In this document: positions 11,315 through 24,530 of the stretch, piece after piece
Numbering within the stretch: position 1 is the stretch's first letter
How the letters are laid out: each line of letters opens with the position of its first letter
Origin: Glycine soja
Taxonomy: Eukaryota; Streptophyta; Magnoliopsida; Fabales; Fabaceae
DNA: 64,000 nucleotides
Assembly: GCF_004193775.1 (NCBI RefSeq)
Contig: NC_041005.1
Span: forward strand, 5,644,501 to 5,708,500
Direction of reading: 5' to 3'
Program-made: the position numbers and the translations under genes
Notes under the pieces: generated by a model
The model's database searches: none
What the model saw: the letters and a program-made list of their open reading frames with translations, nothing else
What the model was told of the DNA's origin: nothing

Positions 11315-14300
11315 CTAACAGTTGATGCCACATTGACCATTGGTTAATTTGTTGGAGTCAGAGGTGAAGGGATCAATCCTCACCCACAGCAAGGAGAATA
11401 TTGAAGCAAGAAGAACGGACCAAACAATAACAATGGTTGGGGTACGATTTTGCCTGCCCAAGAGACCCTTCAAGAATGGGTATAGATGGGCAATGACCCA
11501 GATAGCAAAGAACAGCTTGCCAAATAGTGGACCCCAAGACTGGTAACCACTGTTTATGGCATAGGATACACCAGCCACAATCCCAACCAAATTCACAATA
11601 AGCACTGTTGTAGGAGGGATGAGAAGTGATGTCCATTTAAACACATAAAGCTCGGCAAAGTCCCCATCCTCGTCCGATGCCTTCGATGTAACAGTAAAAT
11701 TTGTATCGATCCCAGCAAGCACTTTTAGAAGCCCCTGGAACACAGCAAAGAGATGCGCAGATGTCCCACCGATAACCCAGAACTGTTCATTTCTCCACCA
11801 GTCTTCTATACTGACCCCACTCCACCTAAGCTCAAGAATTGAAGTGGTAAAAATGGAGACAAAGAGAAGAATGAACCACATACTGGCAAAGTTGCTTATC
11901 TGCATAAAGATTAACCAAAATGTTATTGGACTTCCAAAATTTTAGAAAGTTCACATTGACAATTAGATCACTATCGAGAATTATATAAATTTATCAGGAA
12001 AAAATGAGATAGAAATCAGTTACCTCAGGAATAATAAATTTATTTGTGAGAAGACAAAATGCAGGAAGCGTACAGTAAGCAATCAATGGGATTGAGGTAA
12101 ACGGGTAGACAATGGTGTTAATATAAGCAAGCCTCATCAGAGGCTTCAACTTCCCATTGTAGCCATACCACAAGGGACAATGCCTGCTTAGAAAGATCTC
12201 AATTGAACCCAAGGCCCACCGAAGCACCTGATTGAGACGATCAGAAAGATTGATAGGAGCAGAACCCTTAAATGCTGGGCGAGGTGGCATGCAATAGATG
12301 GAAATCCAACCACGAGCATGCATCTTGAACCCAGTCAAGATATCTTCTGTCACAGAGCCATAGATCCATCCAATCTGATGAAGCCAGAAAATGTTTAATT
12401 AATATCTAAACAAGCTACTCATTAGTGTTGCATCTCATATTTCCTTAATACCAGAGGACAGGAATGAAGAGCACAATGATAAATTGACATGCTCACCTCT
12501 TTGCCCCATTCTGTCTTGTCTTCGTAACCACAGCTGATAACATGGATTGCTTCCTTAAGAAGAGTTGCAGGGTTCGTTGAAGGTGGAATGCCACCCTGCT
12601 CCATGAAAGTGGCAGCAATAAAAACTGGAGACTGACCAAAACGCTTCTCCAAGCTCTTTTGAGACATAAGTAGTGTCCTTTCATCATCATAACCTGAAGA
12701 AGGACACATTGCATATCAGCTAGGGATAGGACATTGTCATCTTGTTTTTCAGATAATTCTGTATGCATATTTGGCAAACAAACTATAGCAAATTCGCGTA
12801 AATTACCAGTAAAGTTGATCAATGGGATACAGGGAGCAATAAAATTACATGAAATCAACAATAGTTTTCTCATAACAGCATACCTTCAACACCCTCCTCT
12901 ATGTCTTCCATATTAAATATGGGTACAGTGGATTCAGTTCTTCCCATCGCCTTCTTCTTGTCACTGTACTTCTTATTGCCACCCTTTCCCTTCTTTCTAG
13001 AACCGCAACAACTCTTTACAATAATGTTAGGTTCCAAATCTTCCTCAGTCAAAACAGGATCATAACCATACAAAGCTTGCCTATTGAAACAACAACCAGT
13101 TCCCACATAGACTGGGCCCTGAACACCATCCTGACCTTTCATGTTGATCTGACAGGTACAAAAAAAGAAATGAAATTTAGCCAAAGCACTGGTGAGCAAT
13201 GCAAACAAAGAAAATATTTTCATTTTTGCAACTTCATAAAATTACACAAAAATAAAGTGATACATACATCAAAGAACACAATATTGCGATTGGCATATCG
13301 ATCGTGCAAGTCAATGCCGTCAAATCTCTGAGGAAATTGAACATAGCATGTCTTCTTTCCAAGAACAGGATCCATCATGAAACACATGGCTTCTTTGAGG
13401 GCTTTGCTATTATTGAAATAGTGATCACAATCCACATTCAGAAGATATGCACCATTGGTCAAGACAGCAGAAACTCGAATCTACATCACACAAGATAAAC
13501 CACGGTTAGATATGCTCAAAACATATTTTCTGGTAAATAAAAACCGCAACAATCATACCCAACCATGGCACAGTAAAGGAAATGTATAATTGGTTTGCAG
13601 AAGGACCAATAATAATTTTCTCTACTAACTCAAATACAAAATCCACATGATCAACTACCAACATCATTCACATCCTAAAGCAGATTAGAAAACTTGTTAT
13701 TAATAGTTGCTAGTCTATCATTGTGTCATGTTGAATCGCAAGTACCAACATCATTTGCATCAGTTTGTAGGTTATTTTCCATATCTATTCAGTTCTGACA
13801 TAAGCACAAGTAAAACCCACAGCTACATAAAAGTCATAAATTTGATAAGAGTGAAACAAGACACAGGATAAAGCCATTTAAGAAAAGTATAAATCAGCAA
13901 TTTCATAAAACATAAAATAAGAAGCTTCAGTTTGACAAACCAAAGCATTCATAGCTCCAGCCTTCTTGTGATGTTGGAAGCCTGGTCGCTTCTCACGAGA
14001 AACATAAACAAGTCTAGGCAGCTCATTTCCATCTGTATCCAGCCCCCCACTATGACCTAAAAACACCTGCACAAAACAAAAATTACAGCTTGAAAATATA
14101 ACAAAGGCAAAAGATTATTCATGCACTTTGAAGAAAATGGTAATACCTGAATCATTCCCGGATGATCCCTAGGATTATTTCCAGGCCAAGGAGTTCCATC
14201 CTGCATTGTCCAACCTTCCTCTGGCATCTTCTGAGCTTTGGCTACAAGGGCATTGATCCGTACTTTGAATTCTTCATATTCTCTCTGATAAGCAAAAAAT

Positions 14301-16871
14301 ATCTATAGTTAATTTGTTATACTCATGTACCAAACTACAGGCCATGGGTGGAGAGGAGTAAAGAAGAATTTTCATGCTCAAGTTATGGAACAGCATGCTT
14401 TGTTGTCAACAAAGTTTTCACTTGGTATATTAAAAATGTCTAGATATAAATATTTAACTGGAAGTGGAAACACAATGCCTCAAAGAACAACCTTCATTGC
14501 CCGTCGCTCTTTTACAAACGAGGGCTGAATCTTGTCCTTTAAGTAATCAATCTTCTGGGCAAAATAAAACTCTGGGGCTCTTGGTTCAATATTGTGCTTT
14601 TTGCAAAAGGGCACCCACTTCTTCGCAAACTCAGCTGTTTCAGATAGTGCTTCAAAGGTCAACATAGCTGAACCATCATCTGATACATAGCAGGAAACTT
14701 TGTCGACAGGGTAATCAACAGAAAGTATAGACAAAACGGTGTTTGCAGTAACAAGAGGTGGCTCTTTGAGGGGATCCACTGTACTAACAAACACATCAAC
14801 AGGATCTAACTGTGATGGTTCTCCTTCACGATCATACCTAAACAAGACATACTAAGATTAGTGACATACAAAATGACACATGATAGTTAAACCAAGATGC
14901 GAAGCCCAACAAAACATGAATAAAATGAGCAAACACAGACCTTAAAGCAAGCCGTTCAAGATAAGTCTCACGATTAATGGGAGACCATTTTGGAAACTGA
15001 TCCAAGAGCCAGGATAAGGCAAACCAAATCTCACAAATAACTGATGTCAACCACAGTGGGTATGCATCTTTCACAGGATGAGTTACACGATATTGTAAGA
15101 AGAAGCCAAGAATAATCAGCCGGAGGATGATAACAACACGATAAGGCGTCAGCTGAGATGAAGGAATTGGCACAACACGACTCATAGGTTGTCGAGCATC
15201 ATCTACCCTGTCAGGAAAAAAAATCACTATTTAACTTAAAATAAAGAAACGAAATTCAAACTGCATAGATATTGAAAGCTTGTATATTCTGCCTGCAAGT
15301 TATGAATTTCATTAAAAAAGAATCTAGACCTATAATCCCCCTCAACCCCACTTTAAAAAAAAATGATGTAACACTACCACAAGTACTAATCTATCCTACA
15401 ATGACAGGGAACTAAAATGCAATCTTTGTAACAAAGAGAATGTGAATCAACTTTAATGGCCTTGAATGCTATTGAAAGGAAAAAATTTCATGGTCTAACT
15501 TACATTAGCAAAGATTTCTGCAATACTTTCCAAATTATGATCTAGTCATTAAACATCAATGGAAATGGCATAAGTGGCTTACATTTGAAGTTCTTCTCCA
15601 TTAGAACCAGTCCCTTCAACATCTCCACCTTTCCCTTCAGCGTATCTACCAGTCATTTGCACCATATTTTTCTCCTGCTTAAGCTTCCAACCTTCAACCC
15701 TTTCTTTCCAGTCAACATTTCCCAGACCATAAGAATTCAAGTCCTTTGATGGGTCCACAATTCTTACTGGAACTGTAATAACAAAGATTTAGTCAATATA
15801 AATTTCATATAACCATGAAATAAGAAATATCATACTGTAGCATCACTTCAAGTTAACTCTATACCTGGTTGCCTTGGATCAACATAGGGAAGTGAGTGAA
15901 CCTTTTCAGATGGGCCCAGAGGACCTGAAGTAGTTCGCACAGATTGAGTATCAGGTGTGGCACATGGAATCTCACCAGACATCTGACCATATTAAATTAA
16001 GAATGAGATCAGTCATCAGAGGGTTATATTAATCCCCAGCCAGCAGTCAGCATAAAAGATGCAGACAAAATCTAAAGTAAGATCCACATACGGAAATCAT
16101 ATAACAGTTTAATAGATTACTACCGTTTGGCCATTGGTGAGGAGGGGAATTGGCTGTTGAGATTCACGTCTAGAAGACGACGACAGGTCAGGATCGTCTT
16201 CCCACTGCCGCCTGGCCTTGGCTTTTCCTTGGGCATAATTGAACTCATTCTCGATATCATCAGAATCATCTTCATCTTCATCACCCTCAACTCGAGGACT
16301 CCCTAAATAACAATATCCACAATCATCTCGTTCAAATCAAAACTCAATCGCAATACATAATTATAACCAAAAAACAAGTAAATAAGCTCACAAACCTACC
16401 TCTGTGCCTCTTGTATCTAGTCTTGCACTGTGGACAAGACTGGTTCCCATCCTTCCGCTCATATTCATAACAAGGACGACACACAGGGAAAGCACACTCG
16501 TTGCAAGCAACAAACACATCACCAGTAGCAGTTAATCCAACAGTATCACCGCATATTTGACAGATTTGCCCATTCAAATTCTTCATGGGTTTAGACTACA
16601 TATTTAAAAGCATCACACTAAGTCAGAACTATTTTAATTCCTTACTTAATTACTAGTAAATAAAAAGTTAAAAAAACTCGAAGATCGAACTAAGTAACGC
16701 AGAAAATCACTAAAGTGAAAATCAGATCTGACGCAGACGAAGAAAACGAGAATAACATTGTGTACGGAGAGAATGTGTTAGACTCACCCCGCTGTCAGAA
16801 GAATCGTGGCGAATCCGAACGAGCTCGTTCCGTTTATGCGAACCGGCAACCATTCCCGCACTTGCTTCCAT
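11315..16871 (-). CDS. CESA1: Cellulose synthase A catalytic subunit, CESA1 class
   Basis: Fourteen exons on the minus strand: 16788-16871, 16400-16595, 16124-16302, 15865-15982, 15583-15772, 15207 down to 14941, 14837 to 14492, 14284 to 14147, 14066 to 13941, 13480 to 13268, 13148 to 12884, 12693 to 12497, 12374 to 12024, 11899 to 11315. They total 3255 nt, 1084 aa, in phase throughout. The N-terminal RING-type zinc finger has eight cysteines (C40, C43, C59, C62, C67, C70, C82, C85). The GT2 catalytic residues are D398/D399 (SDDGSA), D565 and D567 (DCDHY), TED (782-784) and QVLRW (822-826). Membrane segments flank the cytosolic domain. The start [10 protein letters not shown] and the GQICQICGD finger place it with Arabidopsis CESA1/CESA10, the primary-wall class. 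It acts in plasma-membrane rosettes, polymerising UDP-glucose into beta-1,4-glucan together with other CESAs. No broken motif is seen. Confidence 0.97.
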
Positions 16872-17042
16872 GTTCGCAGAGGAAGTGCTTCGCTTCAGAT
16901 CAAAGCTCGTGACAGAGAGAGATCAATTTGGAGGCAAAAGCAAAGCGTGAAAATCTTCGCCCATTCAATACGCCATCTCTCACTCTCTCTCTTCACTTGC
17001 AGACTCTAACACGCTCTCTCTCTCTTACTGTCTCTTTTATGG
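16872..17042 (-). promoter_or_regulatory. CESA1 leader and core promoter region
   Basis: Read on the minus strand, a TATA-like CCATAAAAGA lies at 17033-17042. It is followed by GA-rich DNA (gagagagagag tracts, about 16974-17033) and then leader sequence to the ATG at 16869-16871. GAGA-type leaders are common in strongly expressed plant genes. The transcription start (about 17005) is inferred from TATA spacing. Confidence 0.45.
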
Positions 17043-17153
17043 TTATTACTTTACCGGATGAACCCGTTCCCGGTGTTCTTCCCAAGCCGTTTAAGCTCTG
17101 GCTTATGCAGCTAAGCTCAGCTTCTACTTTGTCTTCTTCTGAATTCCTCCAAT

Positions 17154-17169
17154 CACGTGCGGACACGTG
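17154..17169. promoter_or_regulatory. Two G-boxes (CACGTG) one helical turn apart
   Basis: Perfect CACGTG hexamers occur at 17154-17159 and 17164-17169, ten bases apart start to start. The second lies in the ABRE-like context acacgtgt. They lie about 285 bp upstream of the CESA1 start codon. G-boxes bind bZIP and bHLH factors. Function here is inferred. Confidence 0.55.
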
Positions 17170-19076
17170 TTAACCGCTGTGAAAGAGACGCGAAGCGATG
17201 CGGAGTTTGGCACCAGGCTGTCCCAGTTATTACCGCTTGCTCCCGGTTTTCCTCTCACCGGCTGTCGGTGCCACGCGAGTTTACAAATATGCTCCATCGT
17301 CGACCAAATTACGGATCTGACCTTATTACAAATATAATAACTGGACCGTTACAACTAACGCTGAATAATTTGCTGTCAATTTCTTGTAATAATATTATGT
17401 GTGACCGACAAATGAAATTATGTGTCGAATTAGTGAAGTGATATTCCTTATTGTTTTTTATTATATCTAAATTTTATTAAATTGTATATATTTTTAAATA
17501 TATAATTAAATAATAAAAACTATTTGCATAAATAGTAAATATTTGTTTATATACAATAATATTTACAACTTTTTTTATAAGTTGACATCACGTATAATTC
17601 GAATAGAGATTTTTTCTGATAGAGTTTATTCATGTTGTTGTCAGAAAGATTATATTTTGAAGAAAAAAAAACCAATGTGAACCAGCCCATTTAAAAACTA
17701 GTTCTATTTTGAGAGTGAAAGCAAAACAAAAAAAACATCTTTAATTTTCTAAGAATGTTTTGCTCATGTACTATTAAAAAAACAATATAATAAGGTTATT
17801 GAATGGGGTGCTGCTAGGAAGAATCTGTACAAAACTTCATGTAAAGCATTTTTTTGATTTGTATCATCAATTGTACTTTACACTAATTTTTTTTTATCTT
17901 AATTCCCTAATTTATAAAGAGAAAAAAATCTTGATTAATTTGAAATTCATCCAAAAATAAGTAAAATATGTCAAAAAAAAATGTACACTAATTTAAAAGG
18001 AGCTTACATACCCTAATATAAAAAAAGTTTACACGTTTGAAAATATGCCCATTGTAAGCATATGTAGGATTAGAATAATATTATAATTTATATAGGTCAA
18101 AAGTAGTTGTGCAGTTTATATCATTCCATTAATAATTGTATTCAATAATTTCTTTTAATAAATACTTATTTATTTATGCCTCGAAATATTCATTTTATTT
18201 CTTGATCCGATTAGGATTAGGATCAACAAATGTAAAATTTAATCCAAATTAAGATTGATTGATTAATTAATCATTCCACATTTATTATAGCACAGGTCAA
18301 AATTTTCCCATTTGTTTTGCCCTACCATCTCCCATTTAATTTGATATTAGTGTTAGAAGGAGTATTATGAATCTAGTCTTATAAAAAAAGATGCATGTTA
18401 CAATAATATTACACTATACTTGAAGCATCACATCTCTATATTTGCTTTTTCGATAGACAGAAAAAGAAAGGAGACATTAATCATATTTACAAGTCATTGA
18501 TCCGAAAGATAAAATCTTAAATTTAAATCTTGTGAATAAAAAAAAGACTTGATTAGAAAAAAAAGAATTTCATTAAAAATAATTAATCAAATTCTTCCAT
18601 AAAGATTAATCATTAACAAAATCAATAAATTTTTCATGCCAATAATATATTTACCAAAAAAAAATCTTATAATCATTATATATCATTTGAGAGGAGTCGA
18701 TGGAGCTTTCGCTAACACAACTTTTTCAAACTAGTGAGTATATTGGGGTAGATGTCATCATGCCCTTTGGCAACATGGCTTAATGCATAAGACTACTCTA
18801 TGACAAAGAACTAGAGAACCCCTTCTTTGACGACTTATTTAGTATTTGAGATAAGAAGCAAAGGACCAAAAATGCACATGTATCCAGGAACCGAAGTCCC
18901 ATTTTCAATAGCCAGTGTAATAACCAATTATCACTTTTGTCACTTCTACCTCCTCGCATAACAAACCCTCAAAACATGACTAGGGTTGGTGAAAGTGAAA
19001 CGTAACTTACTATACAATTGTGTAACATTTTTCACATAGCCTACAATATAAAAGCAGATCAAAGAAGTTAAAATCT
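17170..19076. other. Intergenic region between CESA1 and OCP3-like gene
   Basis: The first 250 bp are less AT-rich and are probably distal CESA1 promoter. The rest is AT-rich with short frames and no recognisable gene. The DNA next to 19077 is the 3' flank of the OCP3-like gene. Confidence 0.5.
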
Positions 19077-21735
19077 TCATGCAGTTTCAGGAACAGAGCG
19101 CTGGTAAGGAACACGGCGATCTGGAACTCCCTCCTCAGCACGTTTGTCTTCAAACCACTTAACAACTTTTTTTCGAGGAATGTTTGTTACATGTACGATA
19201 CTACTGATCATTGCATTCTGCATTGTGATTCAAGGCAGACAGAAAACGGTATGGAAGTTAAGAAAAAATGCTTTAAGGAAAACTACAAAATGATAATAAT
19301 AATGACAAAATCTATATGCAGTTGCTTAGGTGTTTTTAGTGTTATTCAACAATCAAAATAGAGTTTGACTTCAATAATTTATGTTGATTTTTAATAGAAA
19401 CCTTTATTAGGCAAATTACCACGGTAAACTCCAATTTTGATTTTAAAAACAACACCGAAAACACCTAAAGAACATTCAAGTTCTATTCTTATAATTACTA
19501 GAAAGACTCGTGTTGCCATTAGCCTATTAATGCAACATATCATATTTATAATTAAAGAGTAATGCAAATTGGAAAACAGAGCAGTTTGATTTGAGCGGGC
19601 TTTTTTTTTGTCTGTCCATTTTTTTCACTTTTATTTGGGGCAAATAAAGATAAGAACATGGGCATATGTAGTGTTTATGACAGAGGTCAGAAAGGGAGTG
19701 AGATCTCTATCTGTCTGATATTAACATGGAACATTTACCTTTTAGCTCTGAGAATGAGAACCACTGATTGACTTTCATTTTAGCAATTGTAGTAAATGTC
19801 ATATAATTTTCCAACCAAAAATATAACACGGAATCATGAAACACAAAGGTATTCATTACAGTATTACACATCTTAATTGTTTTGCTTAAAACGTGAATAC
19901 TAGTACAAGCATGCATTATTTGAAGTTTCTCGTTCTCCCTTAAAACTATTGATTCTAGAGGAAATTGCTAGTAAAAGAGAAAAAAATGGAGTAAATAAAT
20001 AAGAAGATTAGTTACACAAGATCTTCTATCACAAAACTTGTAATGTTGAAGTAAGGCAAATGTTACTTACAGTGGGTCGTTTTGATCTCCTATAAACTCT
20101 CTCCAAAGTGTCAACATGGGCCTTTTTCAGTCGCTTTTGAGCATGCCAATTACGTTGCAAGGTATGAACAGGTACTTTAGCCTTAGGTTCAGATTCTATT
20201 TCTGCATGATCAATACTTGTTTCTTTATGAACAATCTCACTGGGCTTAGTTTCAAGTGATACTACAGTCGTTGTGGGTTCATCAGGTATTGATAGACTCA
20301 TCATTAAAAGATTTGGAGGAGGGTCACGAAGCAATTGAAGAACAAGAGCCCTATCAAGACAAAGATCGGCAGCAAGATTTTTTATCTGCAACAAGTTAAA
20401 AAGTGAATTTGAGGAATGAAATTCTGAAGTTGATATATGGGGCTGTCCTGGCAATGGTGTCTTTCATGTTAAGTATGGATGACAATAAAAAGAATTCACC
20501 CATCTATGATAATCCCTCACATGAGGAGGAAACAAAATTTTCAATCAGAAAATTTATCTTATGTAAAGTCTAATCCTCAGTATTTATCCCCCTCAGATAG
20601 ATCCTCTGCACTAACTAGTATGAATTGCCCTTAATCAGAACTCCAGGTCATTCAGGAAGCAAGCAACCAGACCTGGCAAGCCTCAACAATCAATCAGGCT
20701 ATAGGAAGCTTCTACCTACCGACTATCAAGAAGAGGTCATAAAATCAGAAATTGCATCATATTACCAATGGTAATGGAATAAGAGGCTTAAACAAATAGT
20801 TGGCATTTTCCCAGACAGATTGTGATTTATCAAACAATGAAAAGTCATACAAGAACTTCAAGTAGGGAACAAATCAGTATGCTTAACCTCTGCTAAGGGC
20901 AACCAAAACAATCCCATATACCCTTAGTTATGGTCCCAAAAACATATTTTTATCGGTTATCCATTGAAAATAGTTAGCTAACTAAGCACAAATGAGATTG
21001 GAACAAGGCAATTTCTTAAAATAATGAACAAACAAGACACTTACACTTGTTTTGCGGCGGCCAGCTTTTAAGGCTCTAGCCAATTTCTTCATCTGCCAAT
21101 TCCTAAGGTTCAGTGACCTTTCATCTCCACCATCCTCAATATCATCATCATTTTCTGGATCACCGCCAGTTTCGATGTCGATTACATCCGAGTTTAACAA
21201 TTCACCATCAAAGTCCCCCAAAGCATTTTCCAACTCACGTTCAAGCAATGCCATGTCTTCTTCACTTATCTCATCCTCACCATCATCGTCTGACAAATCA
21301 CCGCGTTTGAGATCTTCTTCGAGTTGCTTGAAGAGCAGCTCAAAAGCGTCCACGCCATCTTCATCGTCCTTAGTAACATGATCACGAGACTTTTTTTGCT
21401 GTGAAATATAAAGCAAAAAAATAAACTCACATTAACACACAGAAATAAAAAAGCTAGGAAGATAAGCCGAAACATTCATCGACAATCAAAAAGAAGGAAA
21501 AACACTTTACTAGAGATCCAATTTGTTTATTATTTCAGAGAAAGAAGCAGAAAGGATGTGGTAATATAGAAATGACCTTGTTTTTGTTTTTGGAAGCAGC
21601 AGCGACAATTGAAGAGCAGAGGTTACGAGGGCGAGAGGAAAGAAAGACAGAGCAAAGAAGTGGTTTGCGTTGGAAAGGAAGAGTGAGGAAGGGGTCACTC
21701 CGAGCACACCATAAACACTGAAAAACCACAGCCAT
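19077..21735 (-). CDS. OCP3: OCP3-like homeodomain protein
   Basis: Four exons: 21577-21735, 21045-21398, 20071-20385 and 19077-19217, giving 322 aa in phase. The first ~50 residues (MAVVFQCLWCARSDPFLTLP, then many Ser, Arg and Leu) look like a plastid transit peptide. An acidic middle follows (about 60-150, with DDDGEDEISEEDM and DIEDGGDE). A divergent homeodomain sits at about 242-305 and is split by the last intron. Its recognition helix reads VVKWFEDKRAEEGV, with the conserved W-F of homeodomains. Arabidopsis OCP3 (354 aa) negatively regulates resistance to necrotrophic fungi through jasmonate/ABA signalling and has also been linked to chloroplast ndhB editing, which fits the N-terminus seen here. 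The start is the first ATG of the transit-like region. The exon 1 donor (GTCATT) is weak, so that junction is the least certain. Confidence 0.88.
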
Positions 21736-24530
21736 CCTTCTCTTCTCTTCTTCGGGTTGGGACTTGGGAGTGACGAGGCCAGAGAGTGAGGTTTCTTTGA
21801 TGTTTATCTAGTAAACCACCATTTTTATTTTTGACGAATTAGTCTTCTCTTAAAAGGAAGAATAAATTCTAAACTAGAGGATGAAAATAAATAAAAAATT
21901 AAATTAAAGTAACCTATAAAAATTGTGAGTTCCTAAAAAAAATGTTTTTTTTAATATTATTTTCATCTTAAAAAAACACAGCCTAAAAAAAATTATCTTC
22001 ACTGAAAAATATTGAAAATTATGTTAAGTAATTCCTAAATATTTAAAAATCTGAAATTAATCTGTGAGCTTTATTAAAATATATCAACTTAAGATCCATA
22101 AGGTGATTTTAATCTGATCGATTTTTTCTCTTTTGTAATTAGTTTCCTCATAGCACCTTTAAACCAAAAAATATTTAATATTTCAACTTTTATTTAAATA
22201 ATTTTGTTGTTTTAAAGACTAATTATGCGAGAAAGTAATAGTTGAGAAATAAAATTAGTTGTTTATTTATATTTTAATTTTGAAATGTTGCCTACAGTTT
22301 ACATTTAATTTTTATTTTAGTATCTAAAAAATCAAAGAAACAAAGTATACACGTCAACATAAAAATATATAAATATCTAAAACTCAACCATGAATTGGAT
22401 TAATATTTAAATTTAATTACAAGATAGATACTTGTGTTATAAAATATGAAAAGTTTTTTTTATAGAAATATTAATATCTATATCAAATAAAAACATTTAT
22501 ATTATTCACACCCAAAAATATTTTATACTAGTTCACTACTTTGGGCGGACCTATGTGTAAGCTACAAGATTAAATGTATAGTATGATTAAATGTAGAACT
22601 TAATAAATAAAAATCGAAATTAATAAAATTAAAATATATAATATATTTTATAAAATAATGTTATCTATTTAGCTCATAAGTTCACACAATCAAAACAACA
22701 TCATTTCTACTAAAATGCAAAAAAAAAAAAAAGTTATAAACAAAGTTTAGAGAGATTGATAGAATATAATGCACTTAAATTACAAATTCAAATCAATCAA
22801 ACTCAATGTTTACCTCACTATATGACAAAGTTATTATGACATGTAAAATTGTTTTACTATAAACTTTGTTTATTGGTTCATCTATTATAAATGTCAAACT
22901 ATTTAAATTCTATAAATACTATTTGAATATTTTTTATCCATCACACAGTAGACTGATAAAAATCTTATATTTATCTTCCATCACATAGAGAAATATGAAA
23001 ATCCTCTTGATTGAATGTCCATATTTGGTATAAGCTCTTTCTATTGACATTATTGTAAACAATGCATAAACATCTAATTTTAGAAGACAATAACAAATAG
23101 AATTAGTAATGATTTTTTTTGTTGTAAGGTCAATTGTTTCAATTTGACACATTCAAATTAGTCATATTATGAATCTAAAAATATACTCATATATTGAGAC
23201 CTTTTATTTGTGTTGGGGTTAATAGAAAGTGAAAATCTATCACATAAAATGACAAGAGATTAATTATGTCAACATGTTGTTTGGAAGAAAAAAATAACTT
23301 CAAAGATGAAAATAATTTTATTTGCTATCCTTATTAAAAAGTGATAACTAACATGTGTTATTTCTTAATTTTTTTTCTTACTCTAACTTATATGGGTGAG
23401 ATTCTAATGATTTAAATGTTAACGTATCTATATGTAATCACATGTTCTTATTTTACTGCTTGTTATCATTCATTCAAATAAATAACTTAAAAATAATCAC
23501 TTCCATTTTAAGAACTTAATAAATTGTAAATAACATACTTTCATGTATATGACCATTAAACTATAAATAATATCAAAATATAGTTAGGTTTAAAATTATA
23601 AGATATATGATTACAACTCAAAAGGGATGAAACACTTAACTTTAATGAGATGTGCTAAATGTACCCATAAAAGGAAAAAAAAAAATACAATTTCTCCACC
23701 AATGATTTCATTTATCTAAATCCCATTTCAAAAGCATAGGTAACCTTACATAATGAAATTTTCACCCCATCCGCATCAGAAAACTGTCTACTAACTTCCC
23801 TTATTCATTAAGTTTTAATCTATTTATACAGCTTCGAGCTAGAAAGCTGAACAAACACAACATCTTTCGCACTGACATCATGAAACTTTGATTCAAAGGA
23901 TAACCTTTTAACTAGTATGAAATATTTCAACATTTCAAGATCATAATTTGCACTACCATACATAGTTTGCTGCATATTTTGCAACAAAATATAAATATCA
24001 CATTTTGTTGACCAAATAAATAAATCTATAAACCTAGTTATAAGAAGCATACACTCGCATGAGTATCATCAAAGCCATGCCCAAAGAAAATTGACTTTTC
24101 TGTAAAAAATCAAAATTACAAATTTAAAATTATTAAAAATTAAAATTATAATTTAACTTATTTTTTATTTATCTCTAGTGGTCACAAAAGTGTGAGAGTA
24201 ACACGTATTTAATTTCATTATAAAAAAACACGTATTCAATTCCACTAACATTCTTATGATTAATTAGAGAGAAAGAACAATATAAATGCAATTTTGAAAA
24301 TTAAGAAATCAAATTAAATAAAACCAATTAAATAGAAAGATGGAAAAAAATAATCTAGCATTTTATTATGTTTGCAGTAAAGACAAATTAATAAAACAAG
24401 TTTATGAAATAGAAAACATAAAGTAGCGGAAATTACAAACGGATACCCTGTTACTGTTAGCTGTGACAGGGAAGAAACTCAAGAAAGAGGTTCCACAGCG
24501 TCGAGAAGCTTCAGATTCTCCGTCTCCACC
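21736..24530. other. AT-rich intergenic region
   Basis: This is a divergent promoter region between the OCP3-like gene (leftward) and the membrane-protein gene (rightward). Only short AT-biased frames occur, such as those near 22934-23152 and 23820-24050. None resembles a protein family. Confidence 0.5.

Noticed and set aside
16715..17441. Several 60-95 codon plus-strand frames upstream of CESA1
   Set aside because: They overlap the CESA1 first exon, leader and promoter antisense and have no similarity to known proteins.
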